From NCBI RefSeq assembly GCF_009857535.1, contig NZ_WWCS01000027.1:1-58906 (forward strand): a stretch of DNA of 58,906 bases. The letters run 5' to 3'. The translations under genes were made by a program, and so were the position numbers. This DNA comes from Duganella margarita (GTDB lineage Bacteria; Pseudomonadota; Gammaproteobacteria; Burkholderiales; Burkholderiaceae_D). Shown here piece by piece: positions 1-10,557 of this stretch; position 1 is the stretch's first letter; each line of letters starts with the position of its first letter. The notes under the pieces are model-generated. The model had not been told where the DNA came from and ran no database searches. It saw nothing but the letters and a program-made list of their open reading frames with translations.

Positions 1-1
1 G

Positions 2-304
2 CTGGCGGACCCGGGCGTCGAGCGCGTGCCGGTGTTGCACCTGGACGGCCCGGCCGCGCGCCAGCCGATCGTGCGGCCCCTGTTGCTGGAACTCGACGAG
101 CGCGCCAGCGCCGCAGCGCAGCCGTCGCGCCAGGGCTTCCGCGGCGGCCGGATTGCGCTGTCGTGCGAGCTGGAGCGGCTGGCCGAAGCCGGGGTCGGCC
201 ACGTGCTGCTGCATCTGTTGCGCAATGGCCGGCCGGTGCTCGATGTGATCGATGAACTGGGCACCGAGGTGCTGCCGCGCCTGGCCATGGGGGTGTCGTC
301 ATGA
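2..304 (+). CDS. LLM-class flavin-dependent oxidoreductase, C-terminal part
   Basis: This is the 3' end of a gene that begins left of the window; about 100 C-terminal residues are present. The segment GFRGGRIALSCELERL, then an AGVGHVLLHLLRN stretch, then RPVLDVIDELGTEVLPRL, matches the end of the luciferase-like (bacterial luciferase fold) oxidoreductases, in which a conserved GxRGGR and a terminal RPxxDVIDEL occur. Members use reduced flavin (FMN or F420) to act on mostly unknown substrates. The stop overlaps the next start in an ATGA, so the two genes are probably translationally coupled. The catalytic and flavin-binding parts lie outside the window, so the substrate cannot be guessed. Confidence 0.7.
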   Translation: MADPGVERVPVLHLDGPAARQPIVRPLLLELDERASAAAQPSRQGFRGGRIALSCELERLAEAGVGHVLLHLLRNGRPVLDVIDELGTEVLPRLAMGVSS

Positions 305-903
305 ACCAGCCGCTGGCGCAGGCACCGTGCGCACCGTCCTGTCTCGGCAACCGGCGCGTGGCGCGCGCGGTTGAGCTGGCGGTGCGCGGCACCGAGCTGC
401 TCAGCGACAGCAACGCGCTGTTGCGGCGCATCGCCGGGATCGCGCAGCGCACCATCGCGTCCAACCAGCAGTACACCCGGCTGTTGCTCGACTGGCAGCG
501 CCACCAGCGCGTGCGGCACCCGCTGCAGGCGCAGCGCGATCGCCAGGCTTCGCACGACGCCGCCTGGCGCATCGCCCGGCGGGCCACCCGCGCGGCGCTC
601 GATATCGGCGTGCTGGTCGATGGCGTGGCGCCGGCCTGGCGGCGCGGGGTTGCCGCCCCGGGCGGACATGTGACCAACCTGAGCGATATCGCGCTGCGCA
701 TCCTGGCGCTGGCGGTGCAGGTTGAACGCCTGGCGCGCCAGCCGGCGGCCGGACGCGCCGAGCTGGCGGCGCTGGTCGGCGCGATGCAGGGCATGCGCGA
801 CATCGCCCAGCGCAACATCCAGGTGGCGCGCCGTTCCGTTGCCAGCGTCGAGCGCATCCAGATTGAAGCGCTGCGCTTTGCGCGCCGGCTGGCCATGGTC
901 TGA
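301..903 (+). CDS. Hypothetical helical protein coupled to the oxidoreductase
   Basis: This 200-residue protein is not recognised. It starts inside the stop codon of the upstream oxidoreductase (ATGA), which indicates coupled translation and probably a shared function. It has no signal peptide and no clear membrane segment. It is rich in Arg and Ala (repeated ARR, QRN and RRAT patterns) and predicted largely helical; the heptad-like runs around residues 20-65 and 120-195 could form a helical bundle. A T-rich run follows the stop, but no strong hairpin is visible there. Phasin-like or DNA-associated roles are possible from composition alone; nothing in the sequence decides. Confidence 0.6.
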   Translation: MNQPLAQAPCAPSCLGNRRVARAVELAVRGTELLSDSNALLRRIAGIAQRTIASNQQYTRLLLDWQRHQRVRHPLQAQRDRQASHDAAWRIARRATRAALDIGVLVDGVAPAWRRGVAAPGGHVTNLSDIALRILALAVQVERLARQPAAGRAELAALVGAMQGMRDIAQRNIQVARRSVASVERIQIEALRFARRLAMV

Positions 904-1028
904 AGCGTTTTTTTTTGATTCTGAAGTAATCGATCGATAACTTATTGGTGCGGATTCAGTGCCGCCGCGCAAGGGGCGGAGCGAAACCCGCTGCGGCATC
1001 CGCCATCAATGTTCACCGGAGAATCGTT

Positions 1029-2183
1029 ATGGACCATGAATTGCCGCCGCGCGCGCTGATTATCGGCGGTTCGCTGAGCGGCTTGTTTGCCGCCGCCAGC
1101 TTGCGCGCCATCGGCTGGGAGGTGGAAGTGTTCGAGCGCTCCGCGAGCGAGTTGAGCGGCCGCGGTGGCGGGCTGGTGCTGCAACCGGCGGTGCTGGCGG
1201 CGATCGCGTTTGCCGGCCTGGACGCCGGCAGCGTGGTCGGCGTGCCGTCGGGCGAGAGCATCTTTCTCAACCGCGCCGGCCAGGTGGTGCAGCGCAGCCA
1301 CGCGCCGCAAACGCAGACCTCGTGGAACCTGCTGTACGGCATCCTGCGGCGCGGCTTGCCCGCCGGCGTGGTGCACGCCAACCAGCAGCTGCTGCGCTTC
1401 GAGCAGCACGCCGGCGGCGTGACCGCGTATTTTGCCGGCGGCCGCCAGGCCAGCGGCGACCTGCTGATCGGCGCCGACGGCGCTGGGTCGGCGGTGCGGG
1501 CGCAGCTGCTGCCGGGACTGGCGCCACGCTACGCCGGCTATGTGGCGTGGCGCGGCTTGGTGCCGGAGCAGCAGGTGGCGGCCACGGTGCGCGAGCTGTT
1601 GCAAGGCGCGTTCGCCTTCCAGCACGGCGATGGCCACATGCTGCTGGAATATATGGTCCCGGGCGGGGACGAGTCCACCCGGCCCGGCCAGCGGCGCTGG
1701 AACTGGGTCTGGTATCGCAAGGTCGCGGCCGGCGCGCAGTTGTGCCGCCTGATGACCGACGCCGGCGGCACGCTGCGGCGCTTTTCGGTGGCGCCGGGCG
1801 CGGTCAAGCCGCGCGATACCGAAGCGCTGCGCCAGGACGCGCAGGTGCTGCTGGCGCCGGTGTTCCAGCAGCTGATCGCGGCCACCGGGCAGCCCTTTAT
1901 CCAGACCATTGTCGACCTGGACGCGCCGCGCATGGTGTTCGGGCGCGCGCTGCTGATCGGCGACGCCGCCTTCATCGCGCGCCCGCACACCGCCGGCGGC
2001 GCAGCCAAGGCGGCGGCCGACGCCCACGCGCTGGCCGCGCTGCTGCGCGATGAAGGCGGCGGCATCGACGCGGCGCTGCGGCGCTGGGAGCCGGCGCAGT
2101 TGGAAGCCGGGCAAGCACTGGTGCGCCGCGGCATGGAAGCGGGCAACCGGATCATGAATATCCAGCCACTGGAGGAACAATGA
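1029..2183 (+). CDS. FAD-dependent monooxygenase (2,6-dihydroxypyridine hydroxylase-like)
   Basis: This 384-residue class A flavoprotein monooxygenase would hydroxylate an aromatic or heteroaromatic substrate using NAD(P)H and O2. The N-terminal dinucleotide fold is seen in IIGGSLSGLFAAASLRAIGW, ending at the acidic residue of EVFERS. The DG motif is LLIGADGAGSAVR in the middle and the GD motif is ALLIGDAAF near the C terminus, directly followed by ARPHTAGGAAKAAADA, a stretch typical of the 2,6-dihydroxypyridine 3-monooxygenase branch. The ATG at 1029 was chosen because GGAG lies a few bases upstream and it places the fold at the N terminus. The stop overlaps the start of the next gene (ATGATG), so the two are translationally coupled. 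The substrate is unknown. Confidence 0.88.
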   Translation: MDHELPPRALIIGGSLSGLFAAASLRAIGWEVEVFERSASELSGRGGGLVLQPAVLAAIAFAGLDAGSVVGVPSGESIFLNRAGQVVQRSHAPQTQTSWNLLYGILRRGLPAGVVHANQQLLRFEQHAGGVTAYFAGGRQASGDLLIGADGAGSAVRAQLLPGLAPRYAGYVAWRGLVPEQQVAATVRELLQGAFAFQHGDGHMLLEYMVPGGDESTRPGQRRWNWVWYRKVAAGAQLCRLMTDAGGTLRRFSVAPGAVKPRDTEALRQDAQVLLAPVFQQLIAATGQPFIQTIVDLDAPRMVFGRALLIGDAAFIARPHTAGGAAKAAADAHALAALLRDEGGGIDAALRRWEPAQLEAGQALVRRGMEAGNRIMNIQPLEEQ

Positions 2184-4903
2184 TGTTCGAGCAGCCACAC
2201 CCTAAACGCCCGTTGTTGCGCACCGCCCGCGCCGAATGGAGCCTGTTCGGCGCCTTGCTGGCGCTGACCGCCTGCATGATGGGTTATGGCGTCTGGAATG
2301 AGCGCCAATTGCTGATCGCGTCCAATGTCGAGCGCATGCGGCTGCAGGCCCTGATCATCGATGAAAGCCTGACCCACCAGCTGGAAGGCGTGCGCAGCGC
2401 GCTCGACAGCGCCCGCCGTACGCTGGCGGCCGACAGCGCCTGCGACCAGTCGTGCAAACGCATGCTGCTGCAAGCGCTGGCGCGCGCCGTGCCTGGCGTG
2501 CGTGCGCTGGAAGTGCAGGACCGGGCCGGCGTGGCGGTGCTGAGCACCGCGGCGTCCGGCGCGGCGGCGGCCGGCGGCTATCCGCCGCTGCCGTTCGCCG
2601 GCGGCGATCCGGAGACGCTGTATCTGTCGCTGCCCTATGAAGTTACGCCGGGCGTGTTCAACCTGAAGCTGTCGATGGCGGTGCGCGGCGCCGGCGTGAT
2701 CAGCGCGGTGCTCAATACGGACTACCTGGACGCCGTCATGCGCTCGGCGCTGTACGCGCCGGACATGAACAGCGCGATCACCGAAGCCGGCGGCCGGCGC
2801 ATGCTGTACGTGCCGGCCGACCCGGTGGCGATGCGGCGCGAAGCGGCGATCGCCGACACCTTCGTGCGCCGCCACCTCGACAGCCGCCTGGCCGAGAGCG
2901 TGCTGGCCGGCGCCACCGCCAGCGGCGAGCGGCGGCTGGTGGTGCAGCGCTCGATGCGCCTGCCAGGGCTGCGGCTGGACCGCGCGCTGGTGGTCAGCCT
3001 GGGACGCGGCCAGGCGGTGATCGACGCCGGCTGGCAGCGGCTGGCGTGGACCTGCGGCCTGGCCTGGCTGGTGTTTGCCGTGACCGCCGGCGTCAGCATG
3101 GCGGTGCTGCAGCGCCGCCGCCGCGTCCACGACGATGCCGCGCGCGCCTGGGCCGACCAGCAGACGGCGGCGGTGCAAAAAACCGAGGCGGCGCTGGATG
3201 GGGCCAGCCTCGGCCTGTGGGAATGGGATATGCGGGCCGACTGGCGCAGCGTCGATGCGCGCGGCGCCGCGATGCTGGGCTACAGCAGCGACGACACGGC
3301 GGCGCTGAACGACTGGCGCCGGCAGATCCATCCCGACGACCTGGCGGGCCTGGACCTGGCGCTGGCCGAGTATCTGGCCGGCCACCGCCAGCGCTACGAC
3401 ATCGAGTACCGCATCCGCCATCAGGATGGCAGCTGGATCTGGCTGCAAAGCCGCGGCAAGATCGTCGAGCGCGCGGCCGACGGCACGGCGCTGCGCATGC
3501 TGGGCACCCGCATGGACATCAGCCAGCGCAAGCAGGCCGAAGCCCGGATCACCCATCTGGCGTTCTACGATGGCCTGACCCAGCTGCCGAACCGGCGGCT
3601 GCTGATGGACCGCCTGCACCACGCGATCGCCAAGTCGGCGCGCACGGCCAGCCATGGCGCCGTGCTGTTCATCGACCTCGACAACTTCAAGTCGCTCAAC
3701 GATACGATGGGGCACGAGATGGGCGACCAGCTGCTGCAGGTGGTGGCGCAACGCCTGCAGCAGGTGACGCGCACCAGCGACACCGTGGCGCGCCTTGGCG
3801 GTGATGAATTCGTCATCCTGCTGGAAGACCTGGGCGGCGCGGAAGGCGCCGCCACGGCCGGCGCGGCGGCGGTGGCGGCCAAGGTGCTGGAGGCGCTCAG
3901 CACCCCCTGTCTGCTGGACGGGCACCAGGTGCGCACCACGCCCAGCATCGGCGTGGTGCTGTTCGGCGCCGGCCCGCATGCCATCGGCGACTTGTTGCGC
4001 CATGCCGATATGGCCATGTACGAGGCCAAGGCCGGCGGCCGCGCCACCTGGCGCTTCTTCGACCCGCAGATGCAGCAGGCGCTGGATACCTCGGCGGCGC
4101 TGGAGGCCGATCTGCGGCAGGCCCTGATCCGCCAGCAGCTTTACCTGAGCTACCAACCGGTGGTCGACCGCACGGCGCAGGTGACCGGGGTCGAGGCGCT
4201 GCTGCGCTGGGCCCACCCGCAGCGCGGCGAAATCGGTCCTGCCGAGTTCATTCCGCAGGCCGAAAAGTCCGAACTGATCCTGGAACTGGGCGAATGGGTG
4301 CTGCAGGCCGCTTGCCTGCAACTGGTGCAATGGGCGGCGTCGGCCGCGACGGCGCACCTGACGATGGCGGTCAATGTCAGCGCGCGGCAGTTCCGCCAGC
4401 CCGGTTTTATCGACCAGGTACGGGCGGTACTGCAGCGCACCGGCGCCGACCCCCGCCTGCTGAAGCTGGAGCTGACCGAGAGCATGCTGCTCGCCGACAT
4501 GGATGACGTCATCGGGAAAATGGCGGCGCTGCGGGCGCACGGGGTTAGCTTTGCGCTGGACGACTTCGGCACCGGCTATTCGTCGCTGCGCTACCTCAAG
4601 CTGCTGCCGATCGACCAGTTGAAGATCGACCGCTCCTTCGTACAGGATATGCTGCATTCGCGCCACGCGGCCAGTATCGTGCGCGCCATCGTCAATCTGG
4701 CGTACAGCCTGGACCTGGCGGTGGTGGCGGAAGGCGTGGAAACGCGGGCGCAATGGCGCGCACTGGAAGCGATCGGCTGCACGGCGTTTCAAGGCTATCT
4801 GTTCGGCCGGCCCGCCGCCACCTTACCGCCGCCGGCGCGCTTTAATCTTGAAGACGGGCAGCAGGCGGAAGGCCTGGTAGGTGCCGACCAGCAAAGCTGC
4901 TAA
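2180..4903 (+). CDS. Membrane sensor with PAS, GGDEF and EAL domains (c-di-GMP turnover)
   Basis: This 907-residue inner-membrane protein has a membrane segment at about residues 22-40, a periplasmic sensor region, a second membrane segment near 288-310, a PAS domain with PAC (about 335-450), GGDEF (about 455-615) and EAL (about 635-890). The cyclase motif GGDEF is intact at 540-544 and is preceded by an RxxD (RTSD) inhibitory site five residues upstream. The EAL domain carries EALLRW at 672-677 and DDFGTGYSSL, so both synthesis and hydrolysis of cyclic di-GMP look possible. The start overlaps the monooxygenase stop, with GGAGG just upstream. The coupling to an aromatic monooxygenase is unusual; whether the sensor responds to that pathway is inference. 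Confidence 0.95.
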   Translation: MMFEQPHPKRPLLRTARAEWSLFGALLALTACMMGYGVWNERQLLIASNVERMRLQALIIDESLTHQLEGVRSALDSARRTLAADSACDQSCKRMLLQALARAVPGVRALEVQDRAGVAVLSTAASGAAAAGGYPPLPFAGGDPETLYLSLPYEVTPGVFNLKLSMAVRGAGVISAVLNTDYLDAVMRSALYAPDMNSAITEAGGRRMLYVPADPVAMRREAAIADTFVRRHLDSRLAESVLAGATASGERRLVVQRSMRLPGLRLDRALVVSLGRGQAVIDAGWQRLAWTCGLAWLVFAVTAGVSMAVLQRRRRVHDDAARAWADQQTAAVQKTEAALDGASLGLWEWDMRADWRSVDARGAAMLGYSSDDTAALNDWRRQIHPDDLAGLDLALAEYLAGHRQRYDIEYRIRHQDGSWIWLQSRGKIVERAADGTALRMLGTRMDISQRKQAEARITHLAFYDGLTQLPNRRLLMDRLHHAIAKSARTASHGAVLFIDLDNFKSLNDTMGHEMGDQLLQVVAQRLQQVTRTSDTVARLGGDEFVILLEDLGGAEGAATAGAAAVAAKVLEALSTPCLLDGHQVRTTPSIGVVLFGAGPHAIGDLLRHADMAMYEAKAGGRATWRFFDPQMQQALDTSAALEADLRQALIRQQLYLSYQPVVDRTAQVTGVEALLRWAHPQRGEIGPAEFIPQAEKSELILELGEWVLQAACLQLVQWAASAATAHLTMAVNVSARQFRQPGFIDQVRAVLQRTGADPRLLKLELTESMLLADMDDVIGKMAALRAHGVSFALDDFGTGYSSLRYLKLLPIDQLKIDRSFVQDMLHSRHAASIVRAIVNLAYSLDLAVVAEGVETRAQWRALEAIGCTAFQGYLFGRPAATLPPPARFNLEDGQQAEGLVGADQQSC

Positions 4904-4914
4904 ACTCTGCGTTT

Positions 4915-5847
4915 ATGCCGATACCGATCCACGCTTTGCCCGCCCTGGACAACCGCCACGTCAAGACCAGCACCGAGGACGTGCTGGTCGACCAGGTCAT
5001 TGCCGGCGAATTGCTGGTGATTACGTTTGGCTTCGTGTCGTGGGACAAGCGGCCGGATTTCGATTTCTACGGTCGGCTGAAAAAGCTGGAGCAGTTCAGC
5101 GGCCGCCACATCAACAAGATCCTGGTGCGCGATTCCGGCAATAGCTGGTATCACCGCGCGATAGGCGGCCTCGGCGCGCATCCGGACGAAACCGCCGCCA
5201 GCCTGCGCGCGCTGATCCGCGACATCCGCCCCAGCAGAGTGGTGACCATCGGCCAGTCGATGGGGGCGTATGCGGCGCTGATGTACGGCCTATTGCTGGA
5301 GGCGGAGCAGGTCATCGCCTTCGGGCCGCTGTCTTTCCTCGATCCGGCGCAAGCTCTGCTGTATCACGAACGGCGCTGGCTGTCGGTGATGCGCGACCTG
5401 GCCACCAATCCGCCGCCATCCCGCTACGACGATCTGCTGGCGCTGGGCCGCAGCCAGGCCAAGACCGGCAAGCTACCCGACATGCATCTCCTGTTCGGCA
5501 CCAGGCCGGACCAGGACGGCAGTACCGAGTCGGTCAACCTCGACGCCATGCACGCGCACCGGCTGTCGGCGCTGGGCAATTGCACGCTGTATCCGTTCCC
5601 GTATTCCGGCCACCCGGTGGTGCAGCACTTGATCGACACCAAGCGCATCAATGCCTTGCTGGCCAAAATCATCGCCGGCATCGAACTGGAAGAAGAGGAT
5701 AAGGAAATTACGCCCGACTGGCAGGGCTGGATCGCAGAGAACCTGCGGCTGGGTGGTGCGCCGGAGGAGTTAATCGACATCCTCCAGCAGCACGGTTTTT
5801 CCCACGCCATCAGCGCACAGGCCGTGGCGCAGGGCGGTAAAGCTTAG
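4915..5847 (+). CDS. Alpha/beta hydrolase-like protein with a C-terminal helical module
   Basis: This 310-residue cytoplasmic protein has no signal peptide. The motif TIGQSMGAYAAL near residues 111-122 is a nucleophile elbow (GxSxG) of the alpha/beta hydrolase fold, with SGHPVV near residue 226 a candidate for the catalytic histidine. The last 60 residues form a separate helical piece with the pattern WIAENLRLGG followed by LIDILQQHGF. I recall similar tails on uncharacterised cupin or hydroxylase-like proteins of related bacteria, but cannot verify this. The start lacks a clear Shine-Dalgarno sequence; TAAACT, which overlaps the stop of the preceding gene, could serve as a -10 for a near-leaderless transcript. 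The stop overlaps the convergent transporter stop by three bases. Confidence 0.7.
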   Translation: MPIPIHALPALDNRHVKTSTEDVLVDQVIAGELLVITFGFVSWDKRPDFDFYGRLKKLEQFSGRHINKILVRDSGNSWYHRAIGGLGAHPDETAASLRALIRDIRPSRVVTIGQSMGAYAALMYGLLLEAEQVIAFGPLSFLDPAQALLYHERRWLSVMRDLATNPPPSRYDDLLALGRSQAKTGKLPDMHLLFGTRPDQDGSTESVNLDAMHAHRLSALGNCTLYPFPYSGHPVVQHLIDTKRINALLAKIIAGIELEEEDKEITPDWQGWIAENLRLGGAPEELIDILQQHGFSHAISAQAVAQGGKA

Positions 5848-7184
5848 ATGCTGCGCATTACCGGCGTCTTGAATTCAAAACGCTTGATCTCGCCGACCAT
5901 CAGCAGATAGCACAGGATGGTCACCACCGCGTTGGCGCCGACGAACACCAGCGCGCCAGCAAAGGTGCCGGTGGTTTGCAGGATGTAGCCGATGACGATC
6001 GGGGTGGTGATGCCGGCGGTGTTGCCAAAGGTGTTGAACAGCGCGCCGCTCATGCCGCCGGCTTCTTTCGGCGAGGTATCCGCCACCACGGCCCAGCCCA
6101 GCGCGCCAATGCCCTTGCCGAAGAAGGCCAGCGACATTACCGTAATGACCAGCCAGTCCGCTTCGACATAGTTACACACGATCATCGAGGTCGACAGCAG
6201 CATGCCGCAGACGATCGGCGTCTTGCGCGCCACCGACAGCGATTTGCCCGATTTGATCAGACGATCCGAAATCACGCCGCCCAGCACGCCGCCGAGGAAG
6301 CCCGCCACCGCAGGCAGCGCGGCCACAAAGCCGGCCTTCAGGATGGTCATGTGACGTTCCTGCACCAGGTACACCGGGAACCAGGTCAGGAAGAAGTAGG
6401 TCAGGGTGTTGATGCAATACTGGCCGATGTACACGCCCAGCAGCATGCGGTTGCCCAGCAGCTGCTTGATGCAGGACCAGGTGTCGAGCTTGGTGGTGGC
6501 GGCGACTTTGTCCTTGCTTTCCAGGTCCACCAGCGCGCCGCCCGCTTCAATGTAGGCGATCTCGGCGGCATTGGCTTTCGGGTGGTCTTTCGGACCATAC
6601 ACGGTTTTCAGCCAGATGAAGGCCATCACAATGCCCAGCCCGCCCATGACGAAGAACACGCTTTCCCAGCCGAAGGTATGTACCAGCCAGCCCATGATCG
6701 GGGCGAACAGCACGGTGGCGAAATACTGCGCCGAGTTGAAGATGGCGGCAGCGGTGCCGCGTTCGCTGGTCGGGAACCAGGCCGACGCGATGCGCGAGTT
6801 GCCCGGGAAGGACGGCGCTTCCGCAGCGCCGATCAGCAGACGCAGCACAAACAGCGTGGTGACGGCGGCGGCGCCGGTCAGGAAGCCCACCGTGCCCATT
6901 AGCATGGTGAAGACTGACCACAGGAAGATACTGAAGAAATAGGTGATTTTGGAGCCGAAGCGGTCCAGCAGCCAGCCGCCCGGCAATTGCGCCAGCACGT
7001 ACGACCAGGCAAAGGCGGAGAAGACGAAGCCCATTTCCACCGGACTCAAGCCCAGCAGGCGTTTCAGTTCGGGGCCGGCGATCGCGATGGTGGCGCGGTC
7101 GGCGTAGTTAATCGTGGTGACAGCGAACAGGATGGCGAGTATTGTCCAGCGTACGCGGGTGGCTTGGGGTTGTTGCGTGGTCAT
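5844..7184 (-). CDS. MFS transporter, anion:cation symporter family (glucarate/galactarate-like)
   Basis: This 446-residue inner-membrane transporter has twelve predicted hydrophobic segments. The opening INYADRATIAIAGPEL, then QLPGGWLLDRFGSK in the loop after helix 2 and EAPSFPGNSRIASAWFP in the next half, are hallmarks of the ACS family that includes GudP (glucarate/galactarate), DgoT (galactonate) and ExuT (hexuronate). Import of a sugar acid or related anion by proton symport is expected. It stands alone with no catabolic gene beside it, facing away from icd. Its 5' region holds a possible GntR-type operator (see 7226-7336). The precise substrate cannot be read from the sequence. Confidence 0.9.
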   Translation of the reverse strand: MTTQQPQATRVRWTILAILFAVTTINYADRATIAIAGPELKRLLGLSPVEMGFVFSAFAWSYVLAQLPGGWLLDRFGSKITYFFSIFLWSVFTMLMGTVGFLTGAAAVTTLFVLRLLIGAAEAPSFPGNSRIASAWFPTSERGTAAAIFNSAQYFATVLFAPIMGWLVHTFGWESVFFVMGGLGIVMAFIWLKTVYGPKDHPKANAAEIAYIEAGGALVDLESKDKVAATTKLDTWSCIKQLLGNRMLLGVYIGQYCINTLTYFFLTWFPVYLVQERHMTILKAGFVAALPAVAGFLGGVLGGVISDRLIKSGKSLSVARKTPIVCGMLLSTSMIVCNYVEADWLVITVMSLAFFGKGIGALGWAVVADTSPKEAGGMSGALFNTFGNTAGITTPIVIGYILQTTGTFAGALVFVGANAVVTILCYLLMVGEIKRFEFKTPVMRSI

Positions 7185-7225
7185 GCGGTCTCCTTACTTT
7201 TGGTGCGACGATCATAGCCTAGATA

Positions 7226-7336
7226 TCAGACATCATACAACTACATATCTACTCCTGCCTCGCTAGTAAACGTTTAACTTGTTGATTTCTATACACATGC
7301 ACCAGGGCAGTGCAGCCCAAGGTTGTATGATGACAG
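7226..7336. promoter_or_regulatory. Inverted pair of GTTGTATGATG words between the MFS gene and icd
   Basis: The 11-base word GTTGTATGATG occurs on the plus strand at 7322-7332 and as its complement CATCATACAAC at 7231-7241. Both copies lie in the 258-base gap upstream of the sugar-acid transporter. TTGTATGA-type half sites fit FadR-subfamily GntR regulators that control sugar-acid genes. The repeat is seen; the regulator assignment is inference, as no GntR gene is in the window. Confidence 0.4.
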
Positions 7337-7442
7337 GGCTGCTTATGAATACTCTGGCATCGTTTGCACAAAGCGGGCGTTGAGGGTTTAAAATAACGGG
7401 CGGAATTACTCCATAGCACCGATCGATTACGAGGGAATGAAC

Positions 7443-9674
<2,232 letters not shown>

Positions 9675-9685
9675 GCGTCAACCCA

Positions 9686-9791
9686 CGTCGTTCCCGCGAA
9701 AGCGGGAATCGAGGCCGTCATTCCCGCATCGGCGGGAATCCATGCTGAGCCGGCGCTCCATGGATTCCTGCTTGCGCAGGAATGACGGCAG
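9686..9791. repeat. Intergenic palindromic repeat cluster (REP/dRS3-like hairpins)
   Basis: Three hairpins follow icd: TTCCCGCGAAAGCGGGAA (9691-9708), TTCCCGCATCGGCGGGAA (9721-9738) and ATTCCTGCTTGCGCAGGAAT (9764-9783). The second and third are nested in a larger inverted repeat, with CCGTCATTCC on the left matching GGAATGACGG on the right and GGAATCCATG matching CATGGATTCC inside. The pattern resembles short mobile intergenic palindromes (ATTCCC-N8-GGGAAT) of Neisseria and other betaproteobacteria. It may also act as a terminator for the convergent genes on both sides. Confidence 0.75.
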
Positions 9792-9796
9792 ATGCG

Positions 9797-10420
9797 TTAC
9801 TGCGGCGGCGTCAGCATTTGCTTGGCGTAGCGCAAGCCCACGCCATAGCCGCCGCCGTTCTTCTCGATCACCGCGCGCGCCGCGTCATAGGTTTCATGAC
9901 GGGTCCAGTCGCGTTGCAGTTCCAGCAGCACCTGCACCCAGCTGGTCAGCTGCGCACCTTTGCCTGCCATCCGTTGCAGCGCCAGGTCATGCCCGGTCAA
10001 GGTCAGACCGCCGCAGGCATCGCCCACCACATAGCATTCATAGCCCGCTTCCAGCGCGCTCAGCACCGCGAAGGTGATGCACGCTTCCGTCAGCATGCCG
10101 GAGAAGATCAGCTTCTTGCGGCCGGTCGCCTCGATGGCGGCGCGCACCGTATCGTCTTCCCAGGCATTCATGTTGCGGCGTTCCAGCACCGGATGATCGG
10201 GCGCCAGCGCGTGCAGGTCGGGCAGCAGCGGGCCGCTGTAGACCTTGCTGGCCGAGGTGCTGATCACGGTCGGCAGGGAAAACGCCAGCGCGGTTTCCAG
10301 CAGCGCCACCGAATTGTTCAGCAGCGTCTGGCGCTCCATCGATTGCACGGCGAATTGCAGGCCGGCCTGCTGGTCGAGCAGCACCAGGGCGGCGTTTTGG
10401 GGAGTCAGTAATTCATGCAT
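9797..10420 (-). CDS. Isochorismatase-family hydrolase (YcaC-like)
   Basis: This 207-residue cytoplasmic hydrolase has the cysteine-hydrolase (isochorismatase) fold. The nucleophile is the Cys of GMLTEACITF near residue 110, and the acid is the Asp of ALVLLDQQAGLQ near residue 16. The lysine of the YcaC triad appears to be absent: the stretch before NAWED reads ERRN rather than KPGE, as in several paralogues I recall. The pattern AGYECYVVGDACG and the late RMAGKGAQLTSW also match the YcaC branch, whose substrates are largely unknown. It is monocistronic and ends beside the hairpin cluster. Confidence 0.85.
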   Translation of the reverse strand: MHELLTPQNAALVLLDQQAGLQFAVQSMERQTLLNNSVALLETALAFSLPTVISTSASKVYSGPLLPDLHALAPDHPVLERRNMNAWEDDTVRAAIEATGRKKLIFSGMLTEACITFAVLSALEAGYECYVVGDACGGLTLTGHDLALQRMAGKGAQLTSWVQVLLELQRDWTRHETYDAARAVIEKNGGGYGVGLRYAKQMLTPPQ

Positions 10421-10557
10421 GGTATGTTCTCGCAGTAAGGGGATGATCGCAGATTGTAGGCGTGCGCCCGGCGTCCCGAATCCCTACAACTGGCAGCGGC
10501 CATCTCTCTCATAGGTGGCAGAATTGACGGCATCCCAACGCCGTGCGAGGATGCCGC

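Noticed and set aside
1538..4792. A 1084-codon open frame on the minus strand, and similar long frames opposite icd (7263-9431), the chemoreceptor (12729-14759), prc (15191-17326) and the propeller kinase (25082-27853)
   Set aside because: They are shadows of well-supported genes on the other strand. Their translations are His/Arg/Gln/Ala-rich, with no recognisable domain, a common effect of high third-position GC.
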